Assembly (NCBI GenBank): GCA_014155875.1
Contig: JACEFZ010017448.1
Coordinates: 538,501 to 602,500, forward strand
Length of the DNA: 64,000 bases
From: Cepaea nemoralis
Taxonomy: Eukaryota; Mollusca; Gastropoda; Stylommatophora; Helicidae
Direction: 5' to 3'
The position numbers and the translations under genes are program-made. Position 1 is the first letter of the stretch, and each line of letters opens with the position of its first letter. Shown in pieces: positions 1-10,129 of this stretch. The notes under the pieces are model-generated. The model did no database searches, was not told where the DNA came from, and saw nothing but the letters and a program-made list of their open reading frames with translations.

Positions 1-211
1 AATTCGTTTCCACTTGTTTGCTGTCCTATTGTCAAGCATATCTTCTGATACCCCCCCCCCCCCCCACCTCTCTCTGCCCTGTCTCTTGTTGTATCTGTTG
101 GTGAGAACTGTCTTTCATTGTTACTCTTTTTCTGTCTTTCTGTTTCTCTCTGTGTGTTTGTGTATCTTTATACCTCTTTGTCATTCTCTTTGTTCCTGTT
201 TCTCTTTCTGT

Positions 212-292
<81 letters not shown>

Positions 293-552
293 TTCATGTA
301 TCTATTTCTCTTTCTCAGTCTCTTTCTTTCACTTTCTGTAACTTTCTTTGCATGTGTCTCTGCACTTGTATGTTTCTCACTCTGTGTTTTTGTGTCTCTC
401 TTTCTGCCTCTGCTAACAAATGTCTGCATGTCTATTATTCTATTGATGTCAGGAATCTAGAACTTCCCTAAATTTTCCATTATCAGAATGCCGAACCTGG
501 AGAATTCTTACAGTTAAATTTGCTATTTCATTATTATGCTTTTTATCCACAG
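1..552 (+). other. GLO1: GLO1 intron (3' part) with CT microsatellite
   Basis: This is the 3' part of the intron before the first visible GLO1 exon. It ends in a normal acceptor, a T-rich stretch and CAG at 550-552. It holds a C run near 51-66, a pyrimidine-rich stretch and a CT repeat at about 214-295. The serine/leucine-rich and arginine/glutamate-rich open frames here are translations of the CT repeat and are not genes. Confidence 0.75.
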
Positions 553-635
553 GGTTTCTTCTTTCAGCAGACAATGATCAGGGTGAAGGATCCCAAAAAA
601 TCCCTTGATTTCTATTCTAGGGTGATGGGGATGAC
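553..635 (+). CDS. GLO1: Glyoxalase I (lactoylglutathione lyase), first visible coding exon
   Basis: GLO1 is a cytosolic zinc enzyme that turns the hemithioacetal of methylglyoxal and glutathione into S-lactoylglutathione. This exon reads [18 protein letters not shown] and continues to GMT. It matches the start of the first beta-alpha-beta-beta-beta module of animal GLO1, near residues 30-58 of the human protein. The second Gln of FQQTM corresponds to the first metal ligand. The exon is bounded by acceptor CAG and donor GTAAGT and ends in phase 2 (AC). About 30 N-terminal residues are missing because exon 1 lies upstream of the window. Recognition rests on near-identity of several motifs, so the call is very firm. 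Confidence 0.96.
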
Positions 636-949
636 GTAAGTACAAAGTTTGAGAACAATGTGTTAGGTCTTTGAGCTGTACTGTCCAAACGATACACTAA
701 TGTCACATGATGAAACATGTCCACAACAAATCTGAAGTCCACAAGAGGGCATCCAGCAAGAAGATAAGGAATATTGTAAAAGTTAGGCACATACAGCTGT
801 TGGGCGTGTGAATTTTTAGGCCTTCACATATTCTAGTCCATGATATAATGAGGTCGGGTGTCCAGTTCCTTTCTTTTCCTTCACAAACAATTCTAAGAAA
901 ACTGTCTCCATTTTTATGAGGTAGGGTTTACCCCAGCCAGCTATATGGT

Positions 950-1175
950 GAAGGGGTTACAAGCACAATTCATAATCCTGCATACCACATTCAAAACACA
1001 GCTGTGGGCGATTTGGAAGCAGACAGCCTTTTGTTGGACTTCATACAATGGTATGAGTGGCAGTTGTTTAGAAAGCAAAGGCAAATTACTGAACATAAAC
1101 TTTCCAAGAAATCATAAAGATCCAAAAAACCCTGGGGTTGACTGGTTGTCCTGTAAAGGATGTGCAATTAACGTT
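950..1175 (+). repeat. Type-C SINE copy (tRNA-like head, two hairpins)
   Basis: A diverged copy of the commonest SINE in this window. The head keeps a B-box-like TTCAAAACAC. The body has the AAAGCAA..GGCAAA core, flanked here by TGTTTAG and CTGAACA, which still pair. The 3' end has TCCTGTAAAGGA, a short stem with a GTAA loop, followed by GTGCAA. Confidence 0.75.
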
Positions 1176-1295
1176 TTCTTTTAAAACCCCAGTGTTACCA
1201 ATAAACGTTCTGGGAAATAAAGGCTTTTGGCATAATATTGACCAGATAACCCATCAAGTGCTGATTGGTATATAAGGTATGCATCATACACTCAG

Positions 1296-1425
1296 CATGT
1301 ACCTCTGAAGTCGGAGTGGGTTCACCTGATGGCAAGGGACTCAGGTTATAGGGAAAGCTAGCCCACATGCAAAAATCAGTCCAGTGTAGACTACACTTGA
1401 GTTCCAGCAAGCGAACAAAACAACA
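1296..1425 (+). repeat. Type-B SINE, 3' fragment
   Basis: Matches the 3' half of the copy at 8765-9055: the run ACCTCTGAAGTCGGAGTGGG, then a GATGG..AGGGAC block, TAGGGAAAGCTA and the tail around CTTGAGTTC. The tRNA-like head is missing, as expected of a 5'-truncated retroposon. Confidence 0.75.
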
Positions 1426-1839
1426 AGAACAAAAAACCACACCAAAAAACAAAACTCAGCATTCCTCAAGGTCTCCTTGGCAAGGGTCCTTTATTTTACA
1501 TACTCATTAGGAAAAATAGTCCTGCCCCTGTTGTGGGATCGAACCTAGTCCATTGTCTTGGCAAGCTGTTGCACAAACCTTTGCCATTGTGGCTAGCATG
1601 GAAGTAGATCATGATATTTCTGTTGTTCATGATTTACCTGTTCAAGCTTGTCTTTGAGCATGGCATTTCTATTCTTTATCTCCATCATCACTATGTGCCT
1701 TGCAGTGCTGGCTGTAGTTGTTCATGTCTCTCCACAGATCTCATTCCTTGGTGTTCTAGATCAGCTTTATTATTGACATTACTCCATGTCGTTGTCATAA
1801 ACTATCAAGCAACATTTCTCTCCATCTGCCTTTGACTCG

Positions 1840-1917
1840 CAGAATGTCAGACGGGCCTGTGTGCCCAATTCTTAACCCTTTGAAAATAAAGACTTTCGTT
1901 CGTTCGTTCGTTCTTCT
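1840..1917 (+). repeat. CR1-like LINE 3' end with TTCG repeat tail
   Basis: The last 75 bases match the 3' end of the CR1-like copy at 13081-14040: GCAGAATGTCAGACGG, a CCCAATTCTTAACCC block and TTTGAAAATAAAG. That last motif contains a polyadenylation-type AATAAA. The tail is four TTCG units. It is extremely 5' truncated. Confidence 0.85.
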
Positions 1918-2415
1918 ACTGCTGATTTTTACCATTAATCACAATATGCTCTAATGCCTCTCTTCTAATTATATGACCATATAACACTGTCTTTTTCTAA
2001 TAGTCTTGTATAATATTCAACATTTCATGAGCCTCTTCTAGGCAATCATTGCACTCTGAAAGTATTAGAGAGTATGAGAAAGGCCAGCATGGTGTCATTG
2101 AAGGAAAACTCCCAACTGCACCTCCAAGTGGTGAGGATGGCAAAGCACAATTGTGAGTCACACATGGCTCTGGTGTCAGGGTATCCATTGGTATAAGTGA
2201 ACAGCTCTGCAACTGAGCTGAAAAAACCACTCACTTGTCCTGACAGTTGGAAATTCTTGTCAAAGGTAAAGTTCTCCCAGTGGATGTGAAAGTTAAGGGG
2301 AAACCACCACACTATCTTCCCAAGTCTTTAACCCAAATTTGGGTTAATGAAACTAAAAACTATGAAAGTGGGGTAAATTAAAATATGCATTATTTTATTC
2401 TGTCTTTTTCTTCAG

Positions 2416-2556
2416 CTTGTTATTGAAGTTAGACTTTCCAGCGATGGACTTTTCTCTGTACTTCATGGGCTATGAAAACCCTGATGACATTCCCACGGAT
2501 CCCAAGGAGAGAGCCAAGTTTTGTTTTTCTAGGAAGGCCACTTTAGAACTCACTCA
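2416..2556 (+). CDS. GLO1: Glyoxalase I, second visible coding exon
   Basis: Encodes [20 protein letters not shown] through [11 protein letters not shown], the middle of the first glyoxalase module. The Glu of ATLELTH corresponds to the second metal ligand. It starts in phase 2 after TTCTTCAG, completing the Thr codon left by the previous exon, and ends in phase 2 (CA) at donor GTAAGT. The segment [14 protein letters not shown] is the least conserved part, as in other animals. There are no stops and the splice phases match on both sides. Confidence 0.96.
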
Positions 2557-2714
2557 GTAAGTTTCTGATGTCTGTAAACATTTATATGTGTGTGTGTGTT
2601 TAAATACCAATATTGAACTGAGAAAATGAATAGAATGGTCACTACATGTCTGGCCTATAGCACTATACAACTCTGAAACATGAACTGTAAACAAAACAGA
2701 GTTCTTCAGTCAGG

Positions 2715-2895
2715 TGGACTAAAATGTTGATTTGGGGGCGTAAATTACAAGTACCTCTGAAGTAAGAGTGGGGGTTCCTGTTAGTGAGGGACACCGGTAA
2801 TAGGGAAAACTAATCCGCATACAAAAATCAGTCCAGTGCACTACAAGTAGTAGTTACACGTGTATGGACTATGCTTGAGTTCTAAGTGAGCGAAA
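2715..2895 (+). repeat. Type-B SINE, 3' fragment
   Basis: Shares GTGGACTAAAATGTTGA, the ACCTCTGAAGTAAGAGTGGG block, the AGGGACACCGGTAATAGGGA block and the final CTTGAGTTC..GTGAGCG with the full copy at 8765-9055. It carries a short local duplication around CAAGTAGTAG. The tRNA-like head is absent. Confidence 0.75.
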
Positions 2896-3289
2896 GCCAA
2901 AAAAAAGAAAAAAGAACTTCAACACTTTTGAGATTTATTGATGATCTAATCAGATTGATGATCTTTTGAGATATTTTGATGATCTGGACAGAAAAGAAAT
3001 TGAGTGAACAATTTCTTAAAGACATTGACAAAAGTAGATAATTATTGAAAAATAAGGAAATATATGCTATCTTGGCTTGGTAGTGGCCAGCGGCCATGTT
3101 CCAGACATTGAACACAGATCTCAGAAATGAAATACTCAGGAAAGGTGATATGAGTGAGTCAAGGTTTCATCCGGGCTTAATACTGAAGAGGACACAATGG
3201 ACTGGAAGCATGTCTGCACCATATAGATCTCAGAGTGCCATCTGCAGCTGTGTGTGAGAGAGAGAGAGAGGTGCCCCTACCCCCCATGA

Positions 3290-3860
3290 GTCATGAACGT
3301 CTACACCAGCTGGCATGGCACTTGATGGTGGTGATGAGTGCACAAAGGAATAGGTGGCCTGTCGTTCCCTCACGCAGAGAATAGCCAGTGTAGTTATCGA
3401 ACCTATACCACGTTTCCCTTGTCATAAAAACATTATGCAGCAGGTCCTTTGCAGAATGTTTCCCCCACCATGGCCCATGAAAAGATTCTGTATCCTTTGT
3501 CAGTTCCTCTGCCTGATACGTTATCATCCTCAAGTTATCTTCAATGTCCTTCATATTGGTCGACCCTCACCTCTCCTTCCAGCAACCATGCTTTCCGTCA
3601 CAGTTCTTTCCACAACCCCTGTGATGTTGAATATGGCCAAAGTATTTCTGTTTCCGACACATGATGTTGTTTATCAGCTGATTTTCTTCAATGTTCATAT
3701 CTTCTAGAACATAATTATTTGTATTCTTCTTGATTTATGGTATTCTAAGAATTTTCCTGTAGCATTTAAGTTCACAAGCCTTGATTGTCTTTAGCCATTG
3801 TGAAGTGGTCCATGATTCACATTGTTGCCACAAGAAAGTTGCAGCCCTCACAATTGTTAC
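3290..3860 (-). pseudogene. RTE-type LINE relic (3' region)
   Basis: The minus strand, with several stops and frameshifts, carries the ordered motifs that end many RTE-type LINE proteins: CESWTTSQWLKTIKA, ACELKCYRKILRIP, an IEENQLINNIMCRKQKYFGH segment, then GRPTNMKDIEDNL-like residues. A related copy lies at 39786-40034. It is transposon debris inside a GLO1 intron. Confidence 0.65.
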
Positions 3861-3944
3861 TTGACTTTGCTGGTGTTGTGCCATTGGCTCTTGAGGCCAT
3901 GTGTGGCAGACAAAATTAAATTCTATAATATTTAATTTCTGTAT

Positions 3945-4112
3945 ACTCTCGTGGTTGACGTGATCGCACAAGAATTGGAAGCCAGTGACTTATGAGAGTA
4001 TGGAGCCTGTCGCTCGGAAAGCAATGGCAAAGTACTGAGCGTAATCTTGCCAAGAAATCAAATCAACAATCAGCTGAAAGATGCTGTTGTCCTGTAAAGG
4101 ATATGCAAATTT
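3945..4112 (+). repeat. Type-C SINE copy
   Basis: Contains CGCTCGG, the AAAGCAATGGCAAAG core, CTGAGCG, ATCTTGCCAAGAAATCAA, CAGCTGAAAGATGCTG and terminal TCCTGTAAAGGATATGCAAA. The two hairpins described for the family are intact apart from one mismatch. Confidence 0.85.
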
Positions 4113-4619
4113 TTTATTATTCTGATATGGTATAGAGTTTGATACCAAAGACTGCTGATCGATAAAATACTGTCAAATTTGCTTTGCACTTAACAGTTGC
4201 CATGGAAATAAAGATAAACAGTGGCCATATTGGATTTCTTAAAGGAGCCCTGAAACAGTCATGTTTTTAATGTTCAAGCTCAATTGTTTGGTATATGTGT
4301 ACATAAAAAGACCCTTTACAACTTTGACAGAAAATTGTAATGATATCTCTTGGCATTTTTTTTTCTTCATAATTGTAAAAATTTAATGTTTAACCTCCAC
4401 ATTTCTATGGCTAGTCTCCATCTGACAGTGTCCATTTTTTCAAAACTTGTGATATGTTCAAAATACTGACAATTTACCCCTTCTTGTTCAGCTGAAATAT
4501 GCACCTAACTCCATACCCTCAATATGCCTGATTGGCATATACAAAGGAGGTATATTTTACTTGTAATAGACACCAATTGCAAAGGTATATTACTTTCACC
4601 GTTTTTTTTTTTTAAACAG

Positions 4620-4687
4620 TAACTATGGTACAGAGAAAGATGACAAGGCAGTTTACCACAATGGCAACTCAGATCCCAGAGGCTTTG
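4620..4687 (+). CDS. GLO1: Glyoxalase I, third visible coding exon
   Basis: A 68-base exon encoding NYGTEKDDKAVYHNGNSDPR followed by GF, the linker between the two glyoxalase modules. It matches the human NWGTEDDE..YHNGNSDPRGF region. It opens in phase 2, completing the His codon, and ends in phase 1 (G) at donor GTAAGT. The acceptor follows a long T tract. Confidence 0.95.
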
Positions 4688-4924
4688 GTAAGTCAGTTGT
4701 TGATAACTGTTTTTTACTTTTATTTTGATGCCAGGGCCAGTAAAGGAAGTACAGATTAACAACATCTAAACTACCAAGCGTGTTGAAAGAAGTGATTAAG
4801 AGAAGATGGGGGATGTATATCCCATTGCACAGGTCTCCCTGGGCATTGGGTTGAAGTCTGGTTGACAATTAAATCTAAATGAAAAATATTTGTTTGGCCA
4901 CATTAGTATTGGCACCTTGCTGTC

Positions 4925-5302
4925 TTGACAGACAATAGTTTGTGCTTCAAAAAGGCATAATAACTTTTACCCATGGCGGTGGCGAATGTGACTGGTAAGG
5001 CCAATTCACGCTGTAAGTCTTCGTTCACAGTGGGTGCATGTGGACACGTGGTCATTTCCACCATCATGCACCATCTTACTTCTCACACGCTCTGTGTGTG
5101 ACTTATCTGCAATAATTTTCTCCTTTGTCTTTATTTCATTTCTGATGTTTGCCCTCTATGCAACACGTTCAGCGGTGACTTGCTCCCAATGTGCATTATC
5201 AATGCCTGTATCAATCATGTCCATAAAATTGCCGGCGGGGAGTCGAACCCCAGTCTACCGTGAGACAGGCGGAAATACTAACCAATACACTACCGAGGAC
5301 GT
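4925..5302 (-). repeat. SINE with tRNA-Asp-like head and RTE-type LINE tail
   Basis: Read on the minus strand, 5300 to about 5230 resembles tRNA-Asp: TCCTCGG start, an A-box-like AGTGTATTGGTTAGTA, CCGCCTGTC around a GTC anticodon and GGGGTTCGACTCCCC as B box. The acceptor arms no longer pair, so it is not a working tRNA gene. From 5226 to 4929 the sequence runs parallel to the 3' end of the RTE-type LINE at 62362-62660, sharing for example CAATGCCTGTATCAATCATG (as the + strand reads). A tRNA head fused to a LINE 3' end is the classic composite SINE design. Confidence 0.75.
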
Positions 5303-5309
5303 AAGTATA

Positions 5310-5490
5310 ATTTCCCACATTTGGCCACATTATGAGAAGACAAAACCTGGAACATGTGACAGCTGGAAAGATTTCTGGAAACAGAGATAGAGCAAGTTGT
5401 GAGAGAAGATTCTTGTCAGACTAGTGTCATGGCATGGAAGGGATTCATCACATGAATTTATGGAGAAGAATGATGAGGGGAAGGAGTACT
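5310..5490 (+). pseudogene. RTE-type LINE 3' remnant
   Basis: Translates to WKDFWKQR, LVSWHGRDSS and similar residues and aligns by eye to 39540-39740. Too short and broken to encode anything. Confidence 0.5.
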
Positions 5491-5800
5491 CAACAGCACA
5501 GTCCCTTAGGAGATGATACTTTGGTACTAGGTGGGGAGTAAAAATTTCCTATACCACTCTCACTCCAATGCAAGTTCTTTTCAGTGCTGAGACTATCTGA
5601 AATCCAATACAAGTTCCAATATCGCTCTTACACAACCTGTTGGTTTCTGAGCTTTGAGATAGGAAGGAGAGGTCAACAACACAGTCCCCTTGGAGATTAT
5701 ACTTTGGCAACAAGCCAGGAGGAAAATCTTCAGACCAATTTCACTCCAATAGATGCAAGTCCTTTTCAATGCTCTGTCTATCTGAAATCCAATACATCAG
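5490..5800 (+). repeat. Tandem duplication, period about 182 bp
   Basis: A block starting CAGTCCC(C)TTGGAGAT, with ACTTTGG, CTCACTCCAA..TGCAAGT, TTTTCA and TATCTGAAATCCAATACA, occurs twice in the same orientation and order. The copies differ at many sites, so the duplication is old. Confidence 0.7.
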
Positions 5801-5949
5801 ACGTAAGAGTTAAAACTCATTCTTCCAGAGGGTTCACCAATCAACAAACCAACCAAACCTCAGCTCACAGACAATTTTGGATATCCAATCACTCACAAAC
5901 AAGTCTGCAGAAAAGATCAGAAAAATAAACCCATCAGCTAAGAAGGCTA

Positions 5950-6130
5950 GTGGAGGTCAACATGGCCGGATGGATAAGAGAGCTTGTTCTTAAACATCTG
6001 GTGTGCTGATGCTGAGGTAGTGGGTTCAAGTCCTACACTGGTCAGTTTGACTAAAATGTTGACTTCTTGTCCTTGACTTGGGGGTCATAAATTTCCATGG
6101 TAGACTTTAGCGTGCATCAGCACCCCAGAA
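5950..6130 (+). repeat. Type-B SINE copy with tRNA-like head
   Basis: Starts with an A-box-like ATGGCCGGATGGATAAGA, then CTTAAACATCTGGTGTGCTG and a B-box-like GGGTTCAAGTCC, as in a leucine- or serine-type tRNA with a long variable arm. The body follows with CTAAAATGTTGAC and TTGACTTGGGG. The 3' part diverges or is truncated near 6120. Confidence 0.75.
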
Positions 6131-6610
6131 TAGAAGAGGAAAGGTAACACTATTGTATATGTCAACAACATGTACAACTCTTTAACTCATATCCTGCTCA
6201 ACCTTTCTTGTTTATAATCTGGATATATAGTTTCTAATGATGATGATAATACATCATGCCAGTCTTCTTCATGGTAATGGGCAGTGCTATACATGATTAT
6301 TTCAATATCTGTGGCTGATAAATTCTTGCAATTTATACTTTTGTCCTTGTATAATTTAAGTCTAAAATTATATTAAATATATACTATACCCTTCCAAGTA
6401 TGGTCAACACAGTTAGATGCAAAGGAGATTCTGCTGGAAATCTGTGTGGTGCATATTTGGGTATGTTTGTCTGATTTGTTTAGTTCATAACAATGTCTTT
6501 TTTTTAATTGTTAAAACTGGCATTTTCCCGTGAATTAAATTTTGAGCAGTAGGAAACATGTTGTCACATTTTAGTGCCACTGAAACCCTAAAGTAATTTA
6601 ATATCTCCAG

Positions 6611-6700
6611 GCCACATTGGCATTGTGGTGCCAGATGTTTACAAGGCATGTGACAGATTTGAGCAGCTTGGGGTGCCATTCGTTAAGAAACCAGATGCTG
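6611..6700 (+). CDS. GLO1: Glyoxalase I, fourth visible coding exon
   Basis: Encodes [20 protein letters not shown] through FVKKPDAG, the start of the second glyoxalase module. The His of GHIGI is the third metal ligand. Phase 1 at entry (GC after the previous G) and phase 1 at exit (G before GTGAGT). It compares with human [20 protein letters not shown], so the reading is secure. Confidence 0.96.
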
Positions 6701-6947
6701 GTGAGTTCATTTTTAGTCTTAGTTATTTTCTGTCTTTCATTTCCAAACGGAGCATGGCCCTCACTAAACTCACACCAAGCTTTTTGTAGACTTGAAAATT
6801 CAAAAGCTATGGAAACACTGAGATTCAAACCAGCTGCTTCAAAATGGAAAGGCCACCCTACAGAAAGAGACCAAGCCATATGGGATAAAACCCAGTGCAA
6901 TGAAGTCAGTCCTCTTGCCTTTCCTTTAAACCCTCTTTTTTTAAAGT

Positions 6948-7175
6948 CGCATGACTCCAGCTTGTTGTGATATGTATGATTGACTGAATTTTGATAGTTC
7001 TTCAAACATGATTCTAGCTTGCTCTCTTGCCAATGATTTATTTAATTCAAAGATTTTTCAAACATGACTCCAGCTTGCTTTGTTACATATTATTGATTGA
7101 ATTCAAATATTCTTCAGATAGGGGTAGCATCATGTACGTCCAGAATCTATCATCTATATATGATTGATGGAATTC
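6948..7175 (+). repeat. Degenerate tandem repeat, about 65 bp, three units
   Basis: Three successive blocks share CATGACTCCAGCTTGCT, an ATATATTATTGATTGAATTC-like stretch and AAATTTTCTTCA. The spacing is uneven and the units are diverged. Confidence 0.55.
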
Positions 7176-7237
7176 AAAGTTCTCTTCCCTGCTTCTTCGG
7201 TCCTCTGTTGCATATGTATACTCATCATCAAGGAAGC

Positions 7238-7480
7238 CACGGTAGTGCAATGGTTAGCACACTTGCCTGCGGACCCAGTAACCATGTGTCCAAATCCCCA
7301 TCGAGGCAGGGATTTAAAAAAATTGACCTCAACTCCCTTGTTGACCCAGTCTAAATTTGGTACCAGGAAATGTCCTGGAAAGTAAAGACAACCAGCATGA
7401 TGTTGTCCATATCACCCAGTGAGTGCCAGTTGTCCTACACAAATATGGGATTAGCACCATATACCCAATACGCTTTAAGA
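7238..7480 (+). repeat. tRNA-like SINE (family D)
   Basis: The head has an A-box-like GGTAGTGCAATGGTTAGCAC and a weakened B box (TGTCCAAATCCCC). The unique body contains ACCAGGAAATGTCCTGGAAA, itself a small inverted repeat. The end GGGATTAGCACCATA recurs near 47041-47055. No clear target duplication. Confidence 0.6.
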
Positions 7481-7599
7481 TCCTTCACTTTTTAAAAACT
7501 ATATACCCAATACACATCAAGGGATAGGAAAGGCTCTCTTTTTTACCTTTGTTGTTGTTGTTTGTTGTTACTTTACTGCAAGTATTTCAGCCCTTAGGC

Positions 7600-8560
7600 T
7601 GGTTGTGAAGCTTCCATCTTTCTACACGAGGAGAAATGAATTCACAGGTATTGGTCAGCGGACATACATAGGCAACATATGTAAAGAAACCAGCCAAACA
7701 GAGACTGCAAGAACACCGCATGACAAGAACATGGAAGAAAAACCATCTGCAAATCTAACCATTAGAGAACTGTTTGCGGACGACCAAGCAATAATAGCAA
7801 AATCAGAAGCTGAATTACAAGATCACATGAATAGTCTAAACGAAATGTGTATGGAACATAACATGAAAATTAGCACAAGTAAAACGGAGGTAAGGACTAT
7901 AACTAAAGAAGGAAAAGCAACAACGAATCACCTAAATGAACATCCCTTGAAACAAGTAAAGAGTTTCAAGTACCTAAGAAGTATAATATCATCAAATGGC
8001 AAATCAGAAGACGAGATCAAAAATAGATGCAATACGGCAAACCAACTCATTGGACAAATGGCACCAATACTAAAGAACAAACATGTATCAATAACTACTA
8101 AGAAAGCACTTTACAACACAATCTTCCTACCAACTCTATGTTACCAATGCCAAACCTGGACAATGACAGAAAAAGTGAAAAGAAAAATCACAACAGAAAT
8201 GAGATTCCTGAGAAGAATACTCAATGTATCAAGAAGAGATAAGATCAGAAATGAATAAATCATGACTAAAGTGGTGTTTATAGCTGCACTAGATTTTATT
8301 AGAAAGCAGCAAGTCAAATGGTTTGTCCATGCAAGTAGGTTACCAGCTAACAGTATACCACAACAAACAATGATGTACAGACCAGAGGGAAGCAGAGGAA
8401 GAGGCCGACCACGTAAACGATGGGTGCAGGGAATAACAGAGTTCATGGGAATATCGATACATGAAGCCCATAAGCGGCACTCGCCCGCTGTTTATACTTC
8501 AACTCAACGCCGCAAGGTACAAGAGGAACATGATGAGATGACATGAGATGAGATGGTCAG
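7600..8560 (+). pseudogene. RTE-type LINE relic (reverse transcriptase C-terminal half)
   Basis: A 217-codon frame ends at 8258 and a second starts at 8262, so one stop breaks what was a longer protein. Motifs in order: TIRELFADDQAII (catalytic FADD of reverse transcriptase), SFKYLRSIISSNGK, a KALYNTIFLPTLCYQCQTWT segment, EMRFLRRILNVSRRDKIRNE, FIAALDFIRKQQVKWF and GRGRPRKRW. This order is typical of RTE-type LINEs. The 3' end runs into ATGAGATG repeats. Only the C-terminal half is present. Related minus-strand fragments lie at 57990-58250 and 60842-61470. Confidence 0.8.
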
Positions 8561-8764
8561 CGGTCATAGACAGAACTCAAAGGACACAGTAAGCAGGATA
8601 AACATTGCAAGGTACAAGCATACTGGGATTTGAACCTGCTGCCTTTAAATGATGACAGTGCTTTGCTGAAGGAATAAGTGTACTTTGATGAGGCACTAGT
8701 ATCATTTGAAGGTGGGAAATTTGAACCTGAATGGGTCTTTAGCTTTCAATTTATTATATTCGCT

Positions 8765-9055
8765 TAGTAGATCAGCATGACCGAATGGATTAGAATGTGT
8801 ATTCTTAAACATCTGGTGTGCTGATGCAGAGATAAGGGGTTCAACCCCTACACCGGACAGTTGTACTAAAATGTTGACCTCTCGTTCTTGACTTTGGGAT
8901 GTAAATTACAAGTACCCCTGAAGTCGGAGTGGGTTTGCCTGATGGTGAGGGACACTGGTAATAGGGAAAGTTAATCCACATGTAAAATTCAATTCAGCAC
9001 TACTAGAAGTAGTGCATATGGACTACGCTTGAGTTCAAAGTGAGCGAGCGCCCAA
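8765..9055 (+). repeat. Type-B SINE, near full length
   Basis: The best copy of this family. The A-box region is CATGACCGAATGGATTAGAA, then CTTAAACATCTGGTGTGCTG and B box GGGGTTCAACCCC. The body has CTAAAATGTTGACC, ACCCCTGAAGTCGGAGTGGG, an AGGGACACTGGTAATAGGGA block and a terminal GTGAGCGAGCGCCC. The long variable-arm spacing suggests a leucine- or serine-tRNA ancestor. Confidence 0.8.
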
Positions 9056-9411
9056 ATAATAAATATTGCTTAGTGTCCTCTGGTCTCTCCTTCATTCCTT
9101 TACCTGTGAATTTATTTCTCATGCTCTTTCAGTGGCCTCAAGGCTTTCCAAGAAATTGATATTTTTATATCAGGCCAATTATGATAATAGTAATTCCACC
9201 TGTGTGTTAACAGGGAAGCCATAAGTAGTAACATTGTAACCTACCATGGATGTCATAAGAGGCAACTAAGGAGGGTTGGCAGGAGACTGGCTAACTCATC
9301 CAATAAAAAAACTTTAGCTGCAAAATCCAACCAATCATGAACAAGCCTAGAAAAGGCTTAATATGATTGGGTTGAGGGCTTATGCTCCATTAGAAAATGA
9401 TAGGCAGCACA

Positions 9412-9560
9412 AAAGTTGAGTCGAGTCAAGAACTGCATCACAGCACTCAGGATATTCCCAAACATGCTCAGTCCTCGTCTTCAACAGCCAGTGAAGAACC
9501 CCAATACTAATGGTACCAGTATCAGTCTGATTATTTTTCTGTCTGGCTTTTCCTTAGAGT
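9412..9560 (-). repeat. Ingi-type LINE 3' end fragment
   Basis: Diverged but collinear with 48363-48500: GCACTCAGGATATTCCCA, CAGCCAGTGAAGAACCCCAA, TACTAATGGTACCAGTA and TCTGATTAT. On the minus strand it is the C-terminal RNase H-distal end of the family seen at 58376-60689. The tail is a GTCGA-type repeat. Confidence 0.65.
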
Positions 9561-9693
9561 AGGCAGCAGAAGTCGAAGTGGGTAATTCTCTACATGTTGA
9601 AAAACATTTCCAGATTTCATACATAGTACGTGATTGTTACAAAATGCAATTAAGATGTATATACACCCCCTCCCCTCACCCTGTCTTTTCTAG

Positions 9694-9776
9694 GCAAAAT
9701 GAAAGGCCTTGCTTTTATCCAAGATCCAGATGGCTATTGGATTGAGATCCTGAATCCAGAAAACATGGCAAAGTGA
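9694..9776 (+). CDS. GLO1: Glyoxalase I, last coding exon
   Basis: Encodes [20 protein letters not shown] then NPENMAK and the stop codon TGA at 9774-9776. The Glu of YWIEIL is the fourth metal ligand, so Gln, Glu, His and Glu ligands are all present across the exons. It follows TTTTCTAG and completes the Gly codon begun in the previous exon. The C-terminus is one or two residues shorter than in vertebrates. Confidence 0.97.
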
Positions 9777-10129
9777 TCCACTAGGATCCTCTCATGCATA
9801 AATTCACTCATTAATACGAAAGCGATATACAGAATTTTTATCTTAAACATTTATTCACGTCTAACTATGGACTTTCTATAATTTTTATGCATGGAGAATG
9901 TGCTCTAATATATGGGGGGCTAAGTAGATTATTTTTATTTGTACTGGTTGTGAAAGATAAAGCCCCTCTGCCCTATTACAACTGTGTGCAAGGAGCCAGT
10001 ATTCTAACTGCTAGACCACCTGTTGCTTGTGTCAGAGTATCATATTAGTTGAGTTTATAATCAAGTTCACTTACCTTTCAACAGTGGGGACTCAATTCCC
10101 AGGTTAGGCAGGTTGTAATTTTTTTTCAA
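9777..10129 (+). other. GLO1 3' untranslated region and downstream spacer
   Basis: AT-rich. I see no canonical AATAAA close to the stop codon, so the cleavage site is not placed. No other feature recognised. Confidence 0.5.

Larger units (their letters stand above)
636..2415 (+). other. GLO1: GLO1 intron, 1.78 kb, with SINE and LINE remnants
   Basis: Bounded by GTAAGT and TTCTTCAG. It holds a type-C SINE (about 950-1175), the 3' part of a type-B SINE (1296-1425) and the last 75 bases of a CR1-like LINE ending in TTCG repeats (1840-1917). The stretches 636-949 and 1918-2415 show nothing I recognise. Confidence 0.85.
2557..4619 (+). other. GLO1: GLO1 intron, 2.06 kb, with SINE and RTE relics
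   Basis: Bounded by GTAAGT and a T-rich AACAG. Contains a type-B SINE fragment (2715-2895), an RTE-like relic on the minus strand (3290-3860) and a type-C SINE (3945-4112). I recognise nothing in 2896-3289 or 4113-4619; the latter is AT-rich. Confidence 0.85.
4688..6610 (+). other. GLO1: GLO1 intron, 1.92 kb
   Basis: Holds a tRNA-Asp-headed SINE on the minus strand (4925-5302), an RTE 3' relic (5310-5490), a tandem duplication of about 182 bp (5490-5800) and a type-B SINE (5950-6130). The 6131-6610 stretch is AT-rich with nothing recognised. It ends in CTCCAG. Confidence 0.85.
6701..9693 (+). other. GLO1: GLO1 intron, 2.99 kb, repeat-rich
   Basis: Bounded by GTGAGT and TTTTCTAG. Holds a short degenerate tandem repeat (6948-7175), a tRNA-like SINE (7238-7480), an RTE-type LINE relic (7600-8560), a full type-B SINE (8765-9055) and an ingi-type LINE tail (9412-9560). 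The 9056-9411 segment has no family I can name. Confidence 0.85.

Noticed and set aside
14..471. Leu/Ser-rich or Arg/Glu-rich proteins over CT/GA tracts (also at 12.9, 42.4, 45.7, 51.7 and 56.7 kb)
   Set aside because: Simple-repeat translations in every phase, with no other protein features.
5230..5300. Functional tRNA-Asp gene on the minus strand
   Set aside because: Acceptor arms do not pair and it is fused to a LINE tail. It is a SINE head.
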